Shown here: piece after piece, positions 17,569-27,049 of the stretch
Layout: each line of letters opens with the position of its first letter
How positions within the stretch are numbered: the first letter of the stretch is position 1
DNA from: Metabacillus sediminilitoris
Lineage (GTDB): Bacteria; Bacillota; Bacilli; Bacillales; Bacillaceae
Direction of reading: 5' to 3'
NCBI RefSeq assembly: GCF_009720625.1
Contig: NZ_CP046266.1
Location: forward strand, 4,411,501 to 4,475,500
DNA length: 64,000 nucleotides
Program-made: the position numbers and the translations under genes
Notes under the pieces: generated by a model
Databases searched by the model: none
What the model was told of the DNA's origin: nothing
Seen by the model: only the letters and a program-made list of their open reading frames with translations

Positions 17569-18837
17569 ATGATGAAGTATGATGTATTAGTAATTGGCGG
17601 TGGTCCATCAGGTTTAATGGCGGCCATTGCTGCGGGTCAGCAAGGAGCCCGTGTCCTCCTAGTTGATAAAGGAGATAAGTTAGGAAGAAAACTTGCTATT
17701 TCTGGTGGTGGTCGTTGCAATGTGACGAACAGACTGCCAATAGACGAAATTATTAAGCATATTCCAGGAAATGGACGGTTTCTATATAGTGCTTTCTCTG
17801 AATTTAGTAATGAAGACATTATTTCATTTTTTGAAAATCTCGGTATAAAGCTGAAGGAAGAAGATCACGGCCGTATGTTCCCAGTAACAGATAAAGCACA
17901 ATCAGTTGTTGATGCACTTCTTAAAGAGCTAAAGCAATTAAACGTGGAGATTCGCACAAATGAGCCTGTGCAAGACGTATTATATGACGATGAGAAAGTC
18001 CTTGGCATTAAGCTTAGAAGTGGAGAAACAATACAGACATCCGCTGTTGTCATCGCTGTTGGCGGAAAAAGTGTCCCACAAACCGGAAGTACCGGTGACG
18101 GTTATGCTTGGGCTGAGAATGCAGGACATACGATAACAGAGCTTTTTCCAACTGAGGTACCTGTAACCTCGAATGAACCTTTTATCCAGAACAAAACATT
18201 GCAAGGGCTATCACTACGAGATGTTGCTTTAAGTGTATTAAATCCAAAAGGGAAACCAATCATTACTCACAAAATGGATATGATCTTCACCCATTTTGGA
18301 ATTTCAGGTCCAGCTGTTTTAAGATGCAGTCAATTTGTTGTGAAGGCTATGAAGAAATTTAAGACAAATGCAGTTACTGTAAGTATTGATGCTGTACCTG
18401 ATACAAATGAAGAACAGCTTTTTCAAACAATTGTTACGGATTTAAAACAGGATGCGAAAAAAGCAATAAAAAACGTTATCAAAGGTTTATTACCTGAAAG
18501 ATATTTATTGTTTTTACTTGAGAAAAATGAAATTGATCCTCTCGTAACATACGATAATCTTTCAAATGAAAAGCTGCGGTCGTTTGTAAGAGATTGCAAA
18601 CAATTTCAGTTCAAAGTTCACGGTACTCTCTCAATCGAGAAGGCGTTTGTAACAGGCGGCGGTGTTTCAGTTAAAGAAATTCATCCCCGTGAGATGTCGT
18701 CAAAATTGAAAAATGGTCTTTATTTTTGCGGCGAGATTCTTGATATCCATGGGTATACAGGTGGATATAATATTACGTCAGCATTCGTTACAGGCAGGCT
18801 GGCAGGAATGAATGCTGGAATTTATTCTAAAGCCTAG
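17569..18837 (+). CDS. ytfP: HI0933-family FAD flavoprotein YtfP
   Basis: 422 residues. N-terminal dinucleotide-binding motif [20 protein letters not shown], then [14 protein letters not shown], and the C-terminal [20 protein letters not shown] and [15 protein letters not shown] stretches diagnostic of the HI0933/BaiN-like family. Binds FAD, and NAD(P) use is likely; the substrate is unknown. Two adjacent ATG codons at 17569 and 17572 are possible starts. Order ytgP-ytfP-cse60 follows B. subtilis except that opuD is missing. Confidence 0.88.
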   Translation: MMKYDVLVIGGGPSGLMAAIAAGQQGARVLLVDKGDKLGRKLAISGGGRCNVTNRLPIDEIIKHIPGNGRFLYSAFSEFSNEDIISFFENLGIKLKEEDHGRMFPVTDKAQSVVDALLKELKQLNVEIRTNEPVQDVLYDDEKVLGIKLRSGETIQTSAVVIAVGGKSVPQTGSTGDGYAWAENAGHTITELFPTEVPVTSNEPFIQNKTLQGLSLRDVALSVLNPKGKPIITHKMDMIFTHFGISGPAVLRCSQFVVKAMKKFKTNAVTVSIDAVPDTNEEQLFQTIVTDLKQDAKKAIKNVIKGLLPERYLLFLLEKNEIDPLVTYDNLSNEKLRSFVRDCKQFQFKVHGTLSIEKAFVTGGGVSVKEIHPREMSSKLKNGLYFCGEILDIHGYTGGYNITSAFVTGRLAGMNAGIYSKA

Positions 18838-18895
18838 GGCTATTTGATACCCTATCAATTGAACTTATCATCAATAAAATAACAGGTTCCCGCCT

Positions 18896-18923
18896 AACAC
18901 CAGGAATTTTTTCTTGGTGTTTA
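18896..18923 (+). terminator. Terminator of ytfP
   Basis: AACACCA and TGGTGTT arms around a T-rich loop, then a T-rich tail. Confidence 0.65.
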
Positions 18924-18992
18924 TTTGTGTTTTTTATTATTAAATCTACCAACTACTATGATTTTTTGTTGTGTATTTAAGAGAATTACTTG

Positions 18993-19020
18993 TCATAATT
19001 CTAGCAATATTGAATACAGT
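18993..19020 (+). promoter_or_regulatory. Possible sigma-E promoter of cse60
   Basis: TCATAAT, 13-bp gap, AATACAGT resembles the sporulation sigma-E pattern (ATA at -35, CATACA-T at -10). B. subtilis cse60 is a sigma-E gene. Match is only partial. Confidence 0.35.
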
Positions 19021-19049
19021 TTACTAACTTAATAAAAGGAAGTGAGCTT

Positions 19050-19232
19050 ATGTTAAAAGTAGCCGTTTTTGATGAAGAGCATGAAAAAGATTTAGAGGAT
19101 GAAATTAATCATTTTTTAGCTGAGCTGAAAGAAAATCAAGTAAAAAATATTAAATATAGCGTGGCTGTAACAACTGACAGGGATGGTGACCAACTTTATT
19201 GCTTTTCTGCACTTATTATGTATCGAGAATAG
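19050..19232 (+). CDS. cse60: Sporulation protein Cse60
   Basis: 60-residue acidic protein beginning MLKVAVFDEEHEKDLEDEIN and ending in YCFSALIMY, the pattern of Cse60 (YteV), a small mother-cell sporulation protein of unknown biochemical role. Start ATG with GGAAGTG nine bases upstream. Next to ytfP as in B. subtilis. The presence of this gene supports a spore former. Confidence 0.88.
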   Translation: MLKVAVFDEEHEKDLEDEINHFLAELKENQVKNIKYSVAVTTDRDGDQLYCFSALIMYRE

Positions 19233-19244
19233 ATCATATTTAAA

Positions 19245-19282
19245 GTCTGAATGCCCGCTTGGACAGTCAGACTCCTTTTTTT
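19245..19282 (+). terminator. Terminator of cse60
   Basis: GTCTGA and TCAGAC arms with a 15-base loop, then CTCCTTTTTTT. Confidence 0.65.
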
Positions 19283-19607
19283 ATTTTCCTAATTCACTTT
19301 TTGGTTTTGTCTCACCTTTATATTCTAACATTCCACCTGCCATGTTAATGACGTTATACCCTTTTTCTTGTAAGTACGCACATACATTTCCACTACGTGC
19401 TCCAGATCGGCAAATAAAGATTGTTTCTTTGTCTTTATCAATGGCATCTAATTGTTCAGGAATATCATTCATGCGAATATGTCTCGCTTGAGGGATCATT
19501 CCTGTTTCTACCTCATCATCCTCACGAACATCTATTAACTCAACATTTTCACCATTTACAAGTTTTTTTTGAATCTCTTCAGGTGAAATTTCTTTCATTT
19601 CGTACAT
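19281..19607 (-). CDS. ytwF: Single-domain rhodanese YtwF
   Basis: About 108 residues. Single rhodanese domain with LIDVREDDEVETGMIP and the active-site loop FICRSGARSGN, whose Cys would carry the persulfide. Likely a cytoplasmic sulfur-transfer or detoxification protein. ATG at 19607 chosen with AAGGGTG upstream; an upstream GTG (19616) and an internal ATG (19598) are alternatives. In B. subtilis ytwF also lies just past leuS. Confidence 0.85.
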   Translation of the reverse strand: MYEMKEISPEEIQKKLVNGENVELIDVREDDEVETGMIPQARHIRMNDIPEQLDAIDKDKETIFICRSGARSGNVCAYLQEKGYNVINMAGGMLEYKGETKPKSELGK

Positions 19608-19664
19608 CCTGTACACCCTTTCAGTTTTAATACCTGCATTATATCAAATTAACTGTGCAGGATT

Positions 19665-19772
19665 CTAGTTTTGAGGACTAGAGATAGTGATACTTTGTCT
19701 AATGTCATTCATTTTTCCTTTCCTTGGTTGAATTTCCGCCAAATAATCACCAAATTTCAAACCATATAGCAT
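19665..19772 (-). CDS. Possible 35-residue hypothetical peptide
   Basis: ATG at 19772 is preceded by TGAGG with ideal spacing and opens 35 codons (begins MLYGLKFGDYLAEIQ, ends in SSPQN). The frame stays open further upstream to about the leuS terminator. Composition looks coding but there is no recognised family. It lies between the leuS terminator and ytwF. Could equally be a gene remnant or chance. Confidence 0.25.
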   Translation of the reverse strand: MLYGLKFGDYLAEIQPRKGKMNDIRQSITISSPQN

Positions 19773-19812
19773 GAAAACCTCATTATTAAAACTACCTTTT
19801 ATGAATGCAACC

Positions 19813-19857
19813 AAAAAAAAAAAAAGACCTGCAAGTATGTAGCATACTCACAAGTCG
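19813..19857 (-). terminator. Terminator of leuS
   Basis: GACTTGTGAGTATG and CATACTTGCAGGTC arms with a 3-base loop, then 13 T residues on the minus strand. Confidence 0.92.
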
Positions 19858-19873
19858 GCCGTTTTTTAGACAA

Positions 19874-22288
19874 TTAATTTGCAACAATATTTACAAGTTT
19901 CCCTGGTACTGCAATTACTTTGCGAATTGTTTTTCCTTCAATATGCTCTTTTACACGATCATCTTCAAGAGCAAGTGGCTCTAGCTGTTCTTTTGTTACA
20001 TCTTTTGCCACTAGTATTTTAGCACGGACTTTACCGTTTACTTGAACAACAATTTCAACTTCGTTTTCAACGAGTTTTGCATCATCGAATGCAGGCCAAG
20101 CTTCATACGAAATTGTTGTGTTGTGACCAAGTTTTGCCCAAAGCTCTTCTGCTAAGTGAGGAGCAATCGGAGATAATAATTTCACAAATCCTTCAACATA
20201 TTCTTTAGGAAGTACTGTTGCTTTATATGCTTCATTAATAAAGACCATTAATTGTGAGATGGCTGTATTAAAACGTAATCCTTCAAGATCTTCCGTTACC
20301 TTTTTCACTGTTTGGTGGTAAACTCTTTCAAGTGATTCACTTGATTCTTTGACTACTTTAGGACTTAGTTCACCATTATCTTCGATAAATAAGCGCCAAA
20401 TCCGATCAAGGAAACGTCTAGCTCCATCAAGGCCTGTTGTTGACCAAGCGATTGAAGCTTCTAAAGGTCCCATGAACATTTCATACAGACGTAGTGTATC
20501 AGCCCCATGTGACTCAACAATTTCATCTGGGTTTACAACATTACCTTTAGATTTACTCATTTTTTCGTTATTTTCCCCTAGGATCATACCTTGGTTAAAT
20601 AGTTTTTGGAATGGCTCTTTCGTTGGAACTACACCGATATCGTATAAAAATTTATGCCAGAATCGCGCATATAGTAAGTGAAGAACAGCGTGCTCAGCTC
20701 CACCAATATAAATATCAACAGGCAGCCATTGCTTTAATTTCGCATCATCAGCAAGTGCTTCGTTGTTTTTAGGATCAATATAACGCAGGTAGTACCAGCA
20801 GCTTCCAGCCCATTGCGGCATTGTATTCGTTTCGCGACGACCCTTTTTGCCTGTTTCAGGGTCAACAACACTTACAAAATCTTCAATGATCGCTAGTGGT
20901 GATTCTCCTGTACCTGATGGCCTAATTTCCGTTGTTTTCGGTAAAACAAGTGGAAGCTCTTCTTCTGGAACTGCAGACATTGTGCCATCTTCCCAATGGA
21001 TGATTGGAATTGGCTCCCCCCAATAACGTTGACGGCTAAATAACCAGTCGCGCAGTCTGTAAGTGACTTTCTTCTCACCCTTTTTGTTCGTTTCAAGCCA
21101 AGTGATCATATTTTCAATTGCTTCTTGTTTCCCAAGACCGTTTAAGAAATCAGAATTTACATGTTCTCCGTCACCAGTGTACGCTTCTTTTGTCACGTCT
21201 CCACCGCTAACAACTTCTTTAATTGGCAGGTCAAATTTTTGTGCGAATTCATAGTCACGCTCATCATGTGCAGGTACTGCCATAATTGCGCCAGTTCCAT
21301 ACGTTACAAGAACATAATCAGCAATCCAAATCGGCATCTTTTCGCCATTAACTGGATTAATCGCGAATGCACCTGTAAAAACACCTGTTTTTTCTTTAGA
21401 AAGCTCTGTACGCTCTAGGTCACTCTTATGTTTAATTTCATTAATATAAGCATCTACAGCATCCTTTTGTTCAACTGTTGTTATTTTCTCAACAAATGAA
21501 TGTTCTGGTGCTAATACTGCATATGTAGCACCAAATAAAGTATCAGGACGTGTTGTAAATACAGTAAAGCTTTCATCATAACCATCAATCTCAAAATTTA
21601 CATGTGCTCCTTCAGAACGGCCAATCCAATTGCGCTGCATATCTTTAATGCTTTCAGGCCAATCCAACTCCTCAAGGTCTTCAAGGAGACGGTCTGCATA
21701 AGCCGTTATTTTAAGCATCCATTGCTTCATTGGCCGACGTTCAACCGGGTGACCGCCACGCTCACTTTTTCCATCAATAACCTCTTCGTTTGCTAGAACC
21801 GTTCCTAATGCAGGACACCAGTTAACAGGTACCTCGTCGACATATGCCAAGCCCTTTTTATATAGTTGTAAAAAGATCCATTGTGTCCATTTGTAATACT
21901 CAGGATCTGTTGTGTTTACTTCACGATCCCAATCATATGAAAATCCTAATGACTGAATTTGTCTTCTAAAGTTATCAATATTATGCTTGGTAAATTCAGC
22001 AGGATCATTTCCAGTATCAAGTGCATATTGCTCAGCTGGTAGTCCAAATGCATCCCATCCCATTGGATGCAGAACATTAAAGCCTTGCATGCGTTTCATA
22101 CGGGATAAAATATCTGTTGCCGTATATCCTTCAGGATGTCCAACGTGTAACCCCGCACCTGATGGATATGGGAACATGTCAAGCGCGTAAAATTTAGGCT
22201 TTTCCATGTCCTCTGTTGTTTTAAATGTTTTATTTTCCAACCAATAATCTTGCCATTTTTTTTCAATCTGTTGATGACTGAAGCTCAT
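19874..22288 (-). CDS. leuS: Leucyl-tRNA synthetase
   Basis: 804-residue class I synthetase charging tRNA-Leu. [20 protein letters not shown] contains the HIGH-class signature; the editing (CP1) domain has [23 protein letters not shown] is the KMSKS loop; the C-terminus ends [15 protein letters not shown]. Length equals B. subtilis LeuS (804). Start ATG at 22288 with AAGGAGG upstream. Expression is controlled by a leucine T-box leader about 200 bases upstream. Confidence 0.98.
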   Translation of the reverse strand: MSFSHQQIEKKWQDYWLENKTFKTTEDMEKPKFYALDMFPYPSGAGLHVGHPEGYTATDILSRMKRMQGFNVLHPMGWDAFGLPAEQYALDTGNDPAEFTKHNIDNFRRQIQSLGFSYDWDREVNTTDPEYYKWTQWIFLQLYKKGLAYVDEVPVNWCPALGTVLANEEVIDGKSERGGHPVERRPMKQWMLKITAYADRLLEDLEELDWPESIKDMQRNWIGRSEGAHVNFEIDGYDESFTVFTTRPDTLFGATYAVLAPEHSFVEKITTVEQKDAVDAYINEIKHKSDLERTELSKEKTGVFTGAFAINPVNGEKMPIWIADYVLVTYGTGAIMAVPAHDERDYEFAQKFDLPIKEVVSGGDVTKEAYTGDGEHVNSDFLNGLGKQEAIENMITWLETNKKGEKKVTYRLRDWLFSRQRYWGEPIPIIHWEDGTMSAVPEEELPLVLPKTTEIRPSGTGESPLAIIEDFVSVVDPETGKKGRRETNTMPQWAGSCWYYLRYIDPKNNEALADDAKLKQWLPVDIYIGGAEHAVLHLLYARFWHKFLYDIGVVPTKEPFQKLFNQGMILGENNEKMSKSKGNVVNPDEIVESHGADTLRLYEMFMGPLEASIAWSTTGLDGARRFLDRIWRLFIEDNGELSPKVVKESSESLERVYHQTVKKVTEDLEGLRFNTAISQLMVFINEAYKATVLPKEYVEGFVKLLSPIAPHLAEELWAKLGHNTTISYEAWPAFDDAKLVENEVEIVVQVNGKVRAKILVAKDVTKEQLEPLALEDDRVKEHIEGKTIRKVIAVPGKLVNIVAN

Positions 22289-22426
22289 CTGTTTTCCTCC
22301 TTAAAGCAATTCTTATGTATATTTATAGTATTAACCGCATTTTGAACGGATCAAAGTAAGTTCAACAATTTAAATCTCAGGGAACTATATCAGCTCCGAA
22401 GAAATTATTTTAGAAAGGCATATCGT

Positions 22427-22480
22427 ATTGACTGCACTTACAAGGCCATGTTTGCTTTTCGCTGGAGTCGTGCGGTCAAT
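22427..22480. repeat. Long inverted repeat in the leuS leader
   Basis: ATTGACTGCAC (22427-22437) and GTGCGGTCAAT (22470-22480) pair over 11 bases with one wobble position, across a 32-base loop. Lies between the T-box terminator and the leuS ribosome binding site, so it would be in the read-through mRNA. Confidence 0.5.
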
Positions 22481-22491
22481 CAGGGGATTGA

Positions 22492-22766
22492 TTTTAAAAA
22501 ACGATAAGAAAAACCCCCCATCCCAAATAGGGACGAGAGGTTAATTTCCCGTGGTACCACCCAACTTTGGCATAGCGACATGCCCACTTTGATATCCGTA
22601 ACGTGGATAGCCGACAAATATTACTTAACCAAAATAGGCTTTCACATTTGTAACTCAAAGGTGAGTTCATCTGCAAATCTCGGTCGACTCACACCAGCCG
22701 TCAACTCTCTGTACGATCTTTGCAAATTACTACTCCTTATCTCCGTTCATTTAGTATATAGATTTA
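22492..22766 (-). promoter_or_regulatory. T-box leader (leucine) of leuS
   Basis: On the minus strand the T-box sequence GGGTGGTACCACGG lies at about 22550-22562. It is followed by the terminator pair CTCTCGTCCC/GGGATGGGG and TTTTT. In stem I a GAACTCACC bulge places CTC (22663-22665), a Leu codon, as specifier. Uncharged tRNA-Leu would stabilise the antiterminator and permit leuS transcription. Confidence 0.92.
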
Positions 22767-22771
22767 AGCTT

Positions 22772-22800
22772 ATTTTATATAAATTTGTCGGGATATGCAA
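22772..22800 (-). promoter_or_regulatory. Probable sigma-A promoter of the leuS T-box transcript
   Basis: TTGCAT, 17-bp spacer, TAAAAT on the minus strand, immediately before the T-box leader. Confidence 0.55.
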
Positions 22801-22922
22801 GTAAACATGTCGTTAACGCAAGACATTTTAATAAGTAGAAAAAAGATCCGGTTATTTTGTATGGAAGATTCACGCACGATTACTTGGTATGAGACGTTAT
22901 TCTTTTTCTGCAACAATACTAA

Positions 22923-23015
22923 CTATAAGCCATATATTAAAAGAGAAATAACAAACACCATTCCCGTAAGCAAGGTAGGCAATATGGTGAGAATTGCCCA
23001 CAGATCATGATACAT
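22923..23015 (-). CDS. Possible 30-residue membrane peptide
   Basis: ATG at 23015 has TTAGGAG six bases upstream. The product (begins MYHDLWAILTILPTLL, ends LLIYGL) is one hydrophobic span with a short charged N-terminus, the size of single-span small membrane proteins. No family recognised. It lies between the bdh terminator and the leuS promoter, and is preceded by a 6-codon ORF whose stop overlaps its Shine-Dalgarno sequence. Confidence 0.4.
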   Translation of the reverse strand: MYHDLWAILTILPTLLTGMVFVISLLIYGL

Positions 23016-23024
23016 AAGACACTC

Positions 23025-23045
23025 CTAAAATAAACAGTACTCCAT
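23025..23045 (-). CDS. Possible 6-codon leader peptide (MEYCLF)
   Basis: ATG at 23045 has AAAAAGGAG six bases upstream, a very good site. It ends TAG, which overlaps the GGAG of the next small ORF. The arrangement suggests translational coupling. Chance cannot be excluded for so short a frame. Confidence 0.25.
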   Translation of the reverse strand: MEYCLF

Positions 23046-23162
23046 GTTGGTCTCCTTTTTTGCTCATTAAACTAAACTAAATGTTCCCCAGAGATAAATA
23101 ATAAAAATAAATTAAATCACTGCTCACTGTTAACCTTCCATTTTGTTTTTTCATTGTCCTCA

Positions 23163-23201
23163 AAAAAGAAAAGACTTGCAACCATCACAAGTCTTTTCTT
23201 T
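23163..23201 (-). terminator. Terminator of the ketone-body operon (bidirectional shape)
   Basis: AAAAGACTTG and CAAGTCTTTT arms with T runs on both strands. Confidence 0.9.
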
Positions 23202-23210
23202 TATTGTTAA

Positions 23211-23987
23211 TTATTGAACAGTGTATCCTCCATCCATCACAATTGCCTGACCAGTAACGCCTTTAGCTTTCGTACTTGCTAAAAAGATTGCATAGTCAGC
23301 AATTTCCCTAACTGATAATAGCCTTTTTTGTGGAATAAGCGGATATAATACTTCCTCTAATACGTTTTCGACGGGGATATTTCTTGTTTTGGCTAAATCT
23401 TCAAACTGGTTGCGGACAAGTGGTGTGTCAACATATCCCGGACAGAGGGCATTGACAGTTATACCATGCTCTGCACCTTCTAGTGCCGCTACCTTCGTTA
23501 AGCCGATGACCCCATGTTTTGCACTATTATAGGCTGCCTTTCCTGCAAAACCAATTAAACCATTTATTGAAGCCATGTTTAAGATCCTGCCAAATTGTTG
23601 TTTCTTCATTATTGGAAAGATATGTTTTGTTGCAATAAATGGTGCTATAAGCATCACTTTTACGAGCAGTTCGTATTTTTCAGTAGGAAATTCTTCAATG
23701 TGTGCTACATGCTGTAAACCTGCATTATTTATAAGGATATCAATACGTCCGTATGCGGCTTCTGTTTGTTTTACTGTTTTGATGATTTCTTGTTCGTTTG
23801 TCACATCACATTTTAAACCTCTAACATCGAATCCAGCCATTTTTAACGAATTTGCACTTTGTACAACTTGTTCTTCATGTAAATCTGTTAAGACAACCTT
23901 TGCTCCAACCTCCGCAAATGCCTTTGCTAGTTCAAAACCAATCCCCTGTGCAGCTCCAGTTATAAGTACAACCTGCGCTTGAACCAC
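23211..23987 (-). CDS. 3-hydroxybutyrate dehydrogenase (SDR, YxjF-like)
   Basis: 258-residue classical short-chain dehydrogenase. TGAAQGIGFELAKAF is the NAD-binding glycine motif, NNAGLQ follows, NMASINGLIG carries the catalytic Ser and YNSAKHG the YxxxK pair. Would interconvert 3-hydroxybutyrate and acetoacetate. It is last in a scoA-scoB-gntP-bdh unit with the same gene set as B. subtilis yxjC-scoA-scoB-yxjF. GTG at 23987 is preferred because GGAGG lies nine bases upstream; the GTG at 23996 abuts that site. Confidence 0.88.
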   Translation of the reverse strand: MVQAQVVLITGAAQGIGFELAKAFAEVGAKVVLTDLHEEQVVQSANSLKMAGFDVRGLKCDVTNEQEIIKTVKQTEAAYGRIDILINNAGLQHVAHIEEFPTEKYELLVKVMLIAPFIATKHIFPIMKKQQFGRILNMASINGLIGFAGKAAYNSAKHGVIGLTKVAALEGAEHGITVNALCPGYVDTPLVRNQFEDLAKTRNIPVENVLEEVLYPLIPQKRLLSVREIADYAIFLASTKAKGVTGQAIVMDGGYTVQ

Positions 23988-24004
23988 TTTAACCACCCTC
24001 CGTT

Positions 24005-25324
24005 TTAAATCCCGAGTCCAAATGAGAAGAGAATAATTGCCAAAACAACGCCTAAGCCTGGAACAATAACTGTTAGGGCACCCACAGGATTATATGCATC
24101 CTGATGTGATTCACCACAAATCGCACGTACGGTTGTAACAACATAGCCATTATGTGGTAAGGAGTCTAATGCACCAGATGAGATTGATACAACACGGTGC
24201 AATGCTTCTGGGTTCACACCCATATCCATATAATGAGGAGCAAGTAGCGGCAGCGCAATTGCCTGACCGCCTGATGATGAACCTGTCATACCCGCAATCA
24301 CGCTGACCGCGATGGCACCACCAATAAGCGGACTACCCGGAATGCTTGTCATTGCATTTACGGCTACCTCAAATGCTGGAACAGCTTTTGCAACTCCACC
24401 AAACCCGACAACAGCTGCTGTGTTTCCAAGAGCTACAAGGGCACCAAGCGTCCCTTCTGAAACGGCATTCCAAAACGATTTAAAATACTTGCGATTTAAT
24501 AAATAGGTTGCAATCACACCGCCAAGCAAAGCGATAATTAACGAAGATTGCTGTAAGGAATCATGGAAAATAAACGAAATAATAAGTACAACCAAAAGTG
24601 GGATTAACCCTGTAAATGGATTTGGCAGAGACTTCTCTTCGTTAACTGGATCATTTTCACGTGCTACAAATTTTTCTCCTCGCGCAACCGCTTTTGTAAT
24701 CATTCTTCTTAACCACCAATATCCGAAAACCATCATAAACACAGCGACAATTAAGCTTACTTCCCAACCTGCATATGGCGTCGTACCTAAATATTCAATT
24801 GGAATCCAGTTTTGAATTTCAGGAGAACCTGCAGAAGTCATCGTAAACGTAACAGAACCAAATGCTAGTGCAGCAGGTATAAAACGCCGAGGCAGGTCTG
24901 CCTGCCTAAATAAACTAACTGCCATCGGATAAACAGAAAATGCAACAACAAATAAACTTACACCCCCATACGTTAAAACCGCACACGCAATGACAATGGC
25001 TAGAACCGCTCTCTTCATACCGAGCTTTTCAACAATCCATTTCGATACACTATCAGCAGCACCGCTATCTTCCATTACTTTCCCGAAGATTGCACCAAGT
25101 AGAAACATTAAATACCAGGAAGCAATAAACCCAGAAAAACCGGTCATATAATTCCCTACTAAATTTGCTTCACCTTCACCGACTAGCTGTGGAAAAAGCG
25201 GCAAACCACTAAATACGGCTACAAATAAAGCACAAAGTGGACCAGCAACTAATAGATTCATACCTCTCATTGTTAAAAAAATTAATAGGGCTAAACCACC
25301 AATTAATCCAACCATACTTAACAT
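24005..25324 (-). CDS. GntP-family permease (YxjC-like)
   Basis: 439 residues with about 12 hydrophobic segments. The GntP/short-chain fatty acid transporter pattern is visible in SAGSPEIQNWIP, GMTGSSSGGQAIALPLLAP and SISSGALDSLPHNGYVVT. Probable proton symporter for 3-hydroxybutyrate, acetoacetate or a related acid, inferred from its place between the CoA-transferase and the dehydrogenase. Start ATG with GGGGG seven bases upstream; 25 bases after scoB. Confidence 0.85.
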   Translation of the reverse strand: MLSMVGLIGGLALLIFLTMRGMNLLVAGPLCALFVAVFSGLPLFPQLVGEGEANLVGNYMTGFSGFIASWYLMFLLGAIFGKVMEDSGAADSVSKWIVEKLGMKRAVLAIVIACAVLTYGGVSLFVVAFSVYPMAVSLFRQADLPRRFIPAALAFGSVTFTMTSAGSPEIQNWIPIEYLGTTPYAGWEVSLIVAVFMMVFGYWWLRRMITKAVARGEKFVARENDPVNEEKSLPNPFTGLIPLLVVLIISFIFHDSLQQSSLIIALLGGVIATYLLNRKYFKSFWNAVSEGTLGALVALGNTAAVVGFGGVAKAVPAFEVAVNAMTSIPGSPLIGGAIAVSVIAGMTGSSSGGQAIALPLLAPHYMDMGVNPEALHRVVSISSGALDSLPHNGYVVTTVRAICGESHQDAYNPVGALTVIVPGLGVVLAIILFSFGLGI

Positions 25325-25349
25325 ATGAATCCCCCTTATTTGGCTATTA

Positions 25350-26015
25350 CTAAGAAGATGATGAAACTTTTACATTCTCACAAACTAGCAAAGGCGCTTC
25401 GGTAGAGTGTAATACTTCCTCAATCGAAAAACGTGTCAGTACCTCTCTTAAAACTAACCCATCTTTCGTTACATCGATAACAGCACGATCAGTAATAATT
25501 CGGTCAACAACTGCCTTGCCTGTCAATGGCAAGCTGCATTGTTTTACAATTTTTGATTTGCCATTTTTAGAAACATGCTCCATAATGACAACAATCTTTT
25601 TTGCCCCATTGACAAGATCCATTGCACCTCCCATGCCCTTAATCATCTTTCCTGGAATCATCCAATTTGCTAAATCACCCGTCTCTGAAACTTCCATTCC
25701 TCCAAGAATCGCTAGATCAATATGTCCGCCACGGATCATTGCAAATGATTCTGCGCTATGAAAATAACTTGCACCCGGGATCGCGGTAACGGTCTCTTTT
25801 CCGGCATTAATTAAATCTGGATCTATTTCTTGCTGACGTGGATAAGGCCCAATTCCTAGCAATCCATTTTCAGATTGCAGGACTACTTGTTTATTTGATT
25901 GAATATAATTTGCAACTAATGTTGGCATACCAATTCCTAGATTGACATAGTAACCGCTTACAATTTCTTGTTCAGCACGTCGAGCGATTTTTTGACGGAC
26001 ATTCTCTTGATTCAT
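25350..26015 (-). CDS. scoB: Succinyl-CoA:3-oxoacid CoA-transferase subunit B
   Basis: 221 residues. Carries the catalytic glutamate (about Glu49) in [13 protein letters not shown], and [14 protein letters not shown] upstream. Transfers CoA from succinyl-CoA to acetoacetate together with ScoA. The ATG overlaps the scoA stop by four bases, with AAAGGAGG upstream. A 3-oxoadipate or acetate-acetoacetate CoA-transferase would look similar; the dehydrogenase neighbour favours ketone-body use. Confidence 0.9.
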   Translation of the reverse strand: MNQENVRQKIARRAEQEIVSGYYVNLGIGMPTLVANYIQSNKQVVLQSENGLLGIGPYPRQQEIDPDLINAGKETVTAIPGASYFHSAESFAMIRGGHIDLAILGGMEVSETGDLANWMIPGKMIKGMGGAMDLVNGAKKIVVIMEHVSKNGKSKIVKQCSLPLTGKAVVDRIITDRAVIDVTKDGLVLREVLTRFSIEEVLHSTEAPLLVCENVKVSSSS

Positions 26016-26716
26016 GATGAGATCTCCTCCTTTCGAATCGTTCTTCTTTCAATTCTTTTTTCCTGTTGACCAATTATAAGATGCTGTACATAAATACTAG
26101 GTGTATGAATATGGTGTGGTTCAATTTCTCCGATTTCAGTTAACTCTTCGATCTCTGCAATTGTTACTTTTCCAGCAGCAGCAATCATGGGATTGAAGTT
26201 TTGGGCGGTTTTATTATATTGCAAATTCCCCATCCGATCCCCGCGCCATGCTCTTATTAAACTAAAGTCTGCTTGAAGAGCAGTCTCTAATAAATAATCT
26301 TTACCATTAAATGTTCGAACCTCTCTCCCTTCTGCAATAGGTGTTCCAACGCCGGCCGGTGTATAAAATGCAGGAATACCAGCTCCGCCAGCTCTAATTC
26401 TTTCAGCTAAAGTACCCTGAGGAATAAGTTCAACTTCAATTTCCTGTGCTAAAACCTGTCTCTCAAATTCTTTGTTTTCACCAACGTACGAGGCAATCAT
26501 CTTTTTTATTTGCTTATTTTTTAAAAGTAATCCAAGTCCCCATTCATCAACTCCACAGTTGTTTGAGATAACCGTTAAATCTTTCACTCCAGATTCCACT
26601 AATGCACCGATTAAATTTTCTGGAATTCCACAAAGACCAAAACCTCCTACCATAATGGTTGCTCCATTATGAATGCCTTGAACAGCTTCTTTAAATGAAT
26701 AAAACATATGTTTCAT
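26012..26716 (-). CDS. scoA: Succinyl-CoA:3-oxoacid CoA-transferase subunit A
   Basis: 234 residues. [19 protein letters not shown] is the type I CoA-transferase alpha-subunit signature, and [20 protein letters not shown] follows. First gene of the ketone-body operon. ATG at 26716 has AAAGGAGG about eleven bases upstream; a second ATG three codons later is possible. The frame extension to 26773 runs through the sigma-54 promoter and is not credible as coding. Confidence 0.9.
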   Translation of the reverse strand: MKHMFYSFKEAVQGIHNGATIMVGGFGLCGIPENLIGALVESGVKDLTVISNNCGVDEWGLGLLLKNKQIKKMIASYVGENKEFERQVLAQEIEVELIPQGTLAERIRAGGAGIPAFYTPAGVGTPIAEGREVRTFNGKDYLLETALQADFSLIRAWRGDRMGNLQYNKTAQNFNPMIAAAGKVTIAEIEELTEIGEIEPHHIHTPSIYVQHLIIGQQEKRIERRTIRKEEISS

Positions 26717-26754
26717 GAAGTTTTGTTCCTCCTTTCTCCTTTTCATAAATAAGG

Positions 26755-26772
26755 AAAGCAAGACTCGTGCCA
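26755..26772 (-). promoter_or_regulatory. Sigma-54 (-24/-12) promoter of scoA operon
   Basis: Minus strand reads TGGCAC-GAGTC-TTGCTTT, with exact GG-N10-GC spacing, 39 bases upstream of the scoA ATG. This matches the sigma-L/sigma-54 consensus at every invariant position. The adjacent enhancer-binding regulator gene supports it. Confidence 0.9.
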
Positions 26773-26924
26773 ATATTTAAAACCCAAGTGAAAACCATGC
26801 AAGGCCAATGCGGTTAGATTAGCTAAGGCAGGCATTAAGGGCAAGGTTTGACTCAGATAAAAAATAAAGTTCATTGAAGGAATACGTTCTTTCCTCAATA
26901 AATATTCATCCTTCTATGAAGATC

Positions 26925-26942
26925 ATTCCAATTTCCTGGAAT
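26925..26942. promoter_or_regulatory. Candidate upstream activating palindrome
   Basis: ATTCCA-N6-TGGAAT, about 155 bases upstream of the sigma-54 promoter, the usual range for an enhancer site. A looser pair (TTGAAGGAA/TTTCCTCAA) lies near 26875-26898. Function inferred from position only. The rest of 26774-26992 shows nothing else. Confidence 0.4.
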
Positions 26943-26992
26943 TCCTTAAACAGAATGAATTTGTCCATATAGATAATTAGCATTACCATCAA

Positions 26993-27024
26993 CAAAAAAA
27001 GAACAGTCCATAATCATGGACTGC
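26993..27024 (-). terminator. Terminator of the sigma-54 regulator gene
   Basis: GCAGTCCAT and ATGGACTGTT arms with a 4-base loop, then T7 on the minus strand. Confidence 0.9.
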
Positions 27025-27049
27025 ATTCCAGTTTTTCGGACTACTTTAA

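Noticed and set aside
26717..26773. N-terminal extension of scoA
   Set aside because: The extension overlaps the sigma-54 promoter and precedes the real Shine-Dalgarno sequence; homologs start at the inner ATG.
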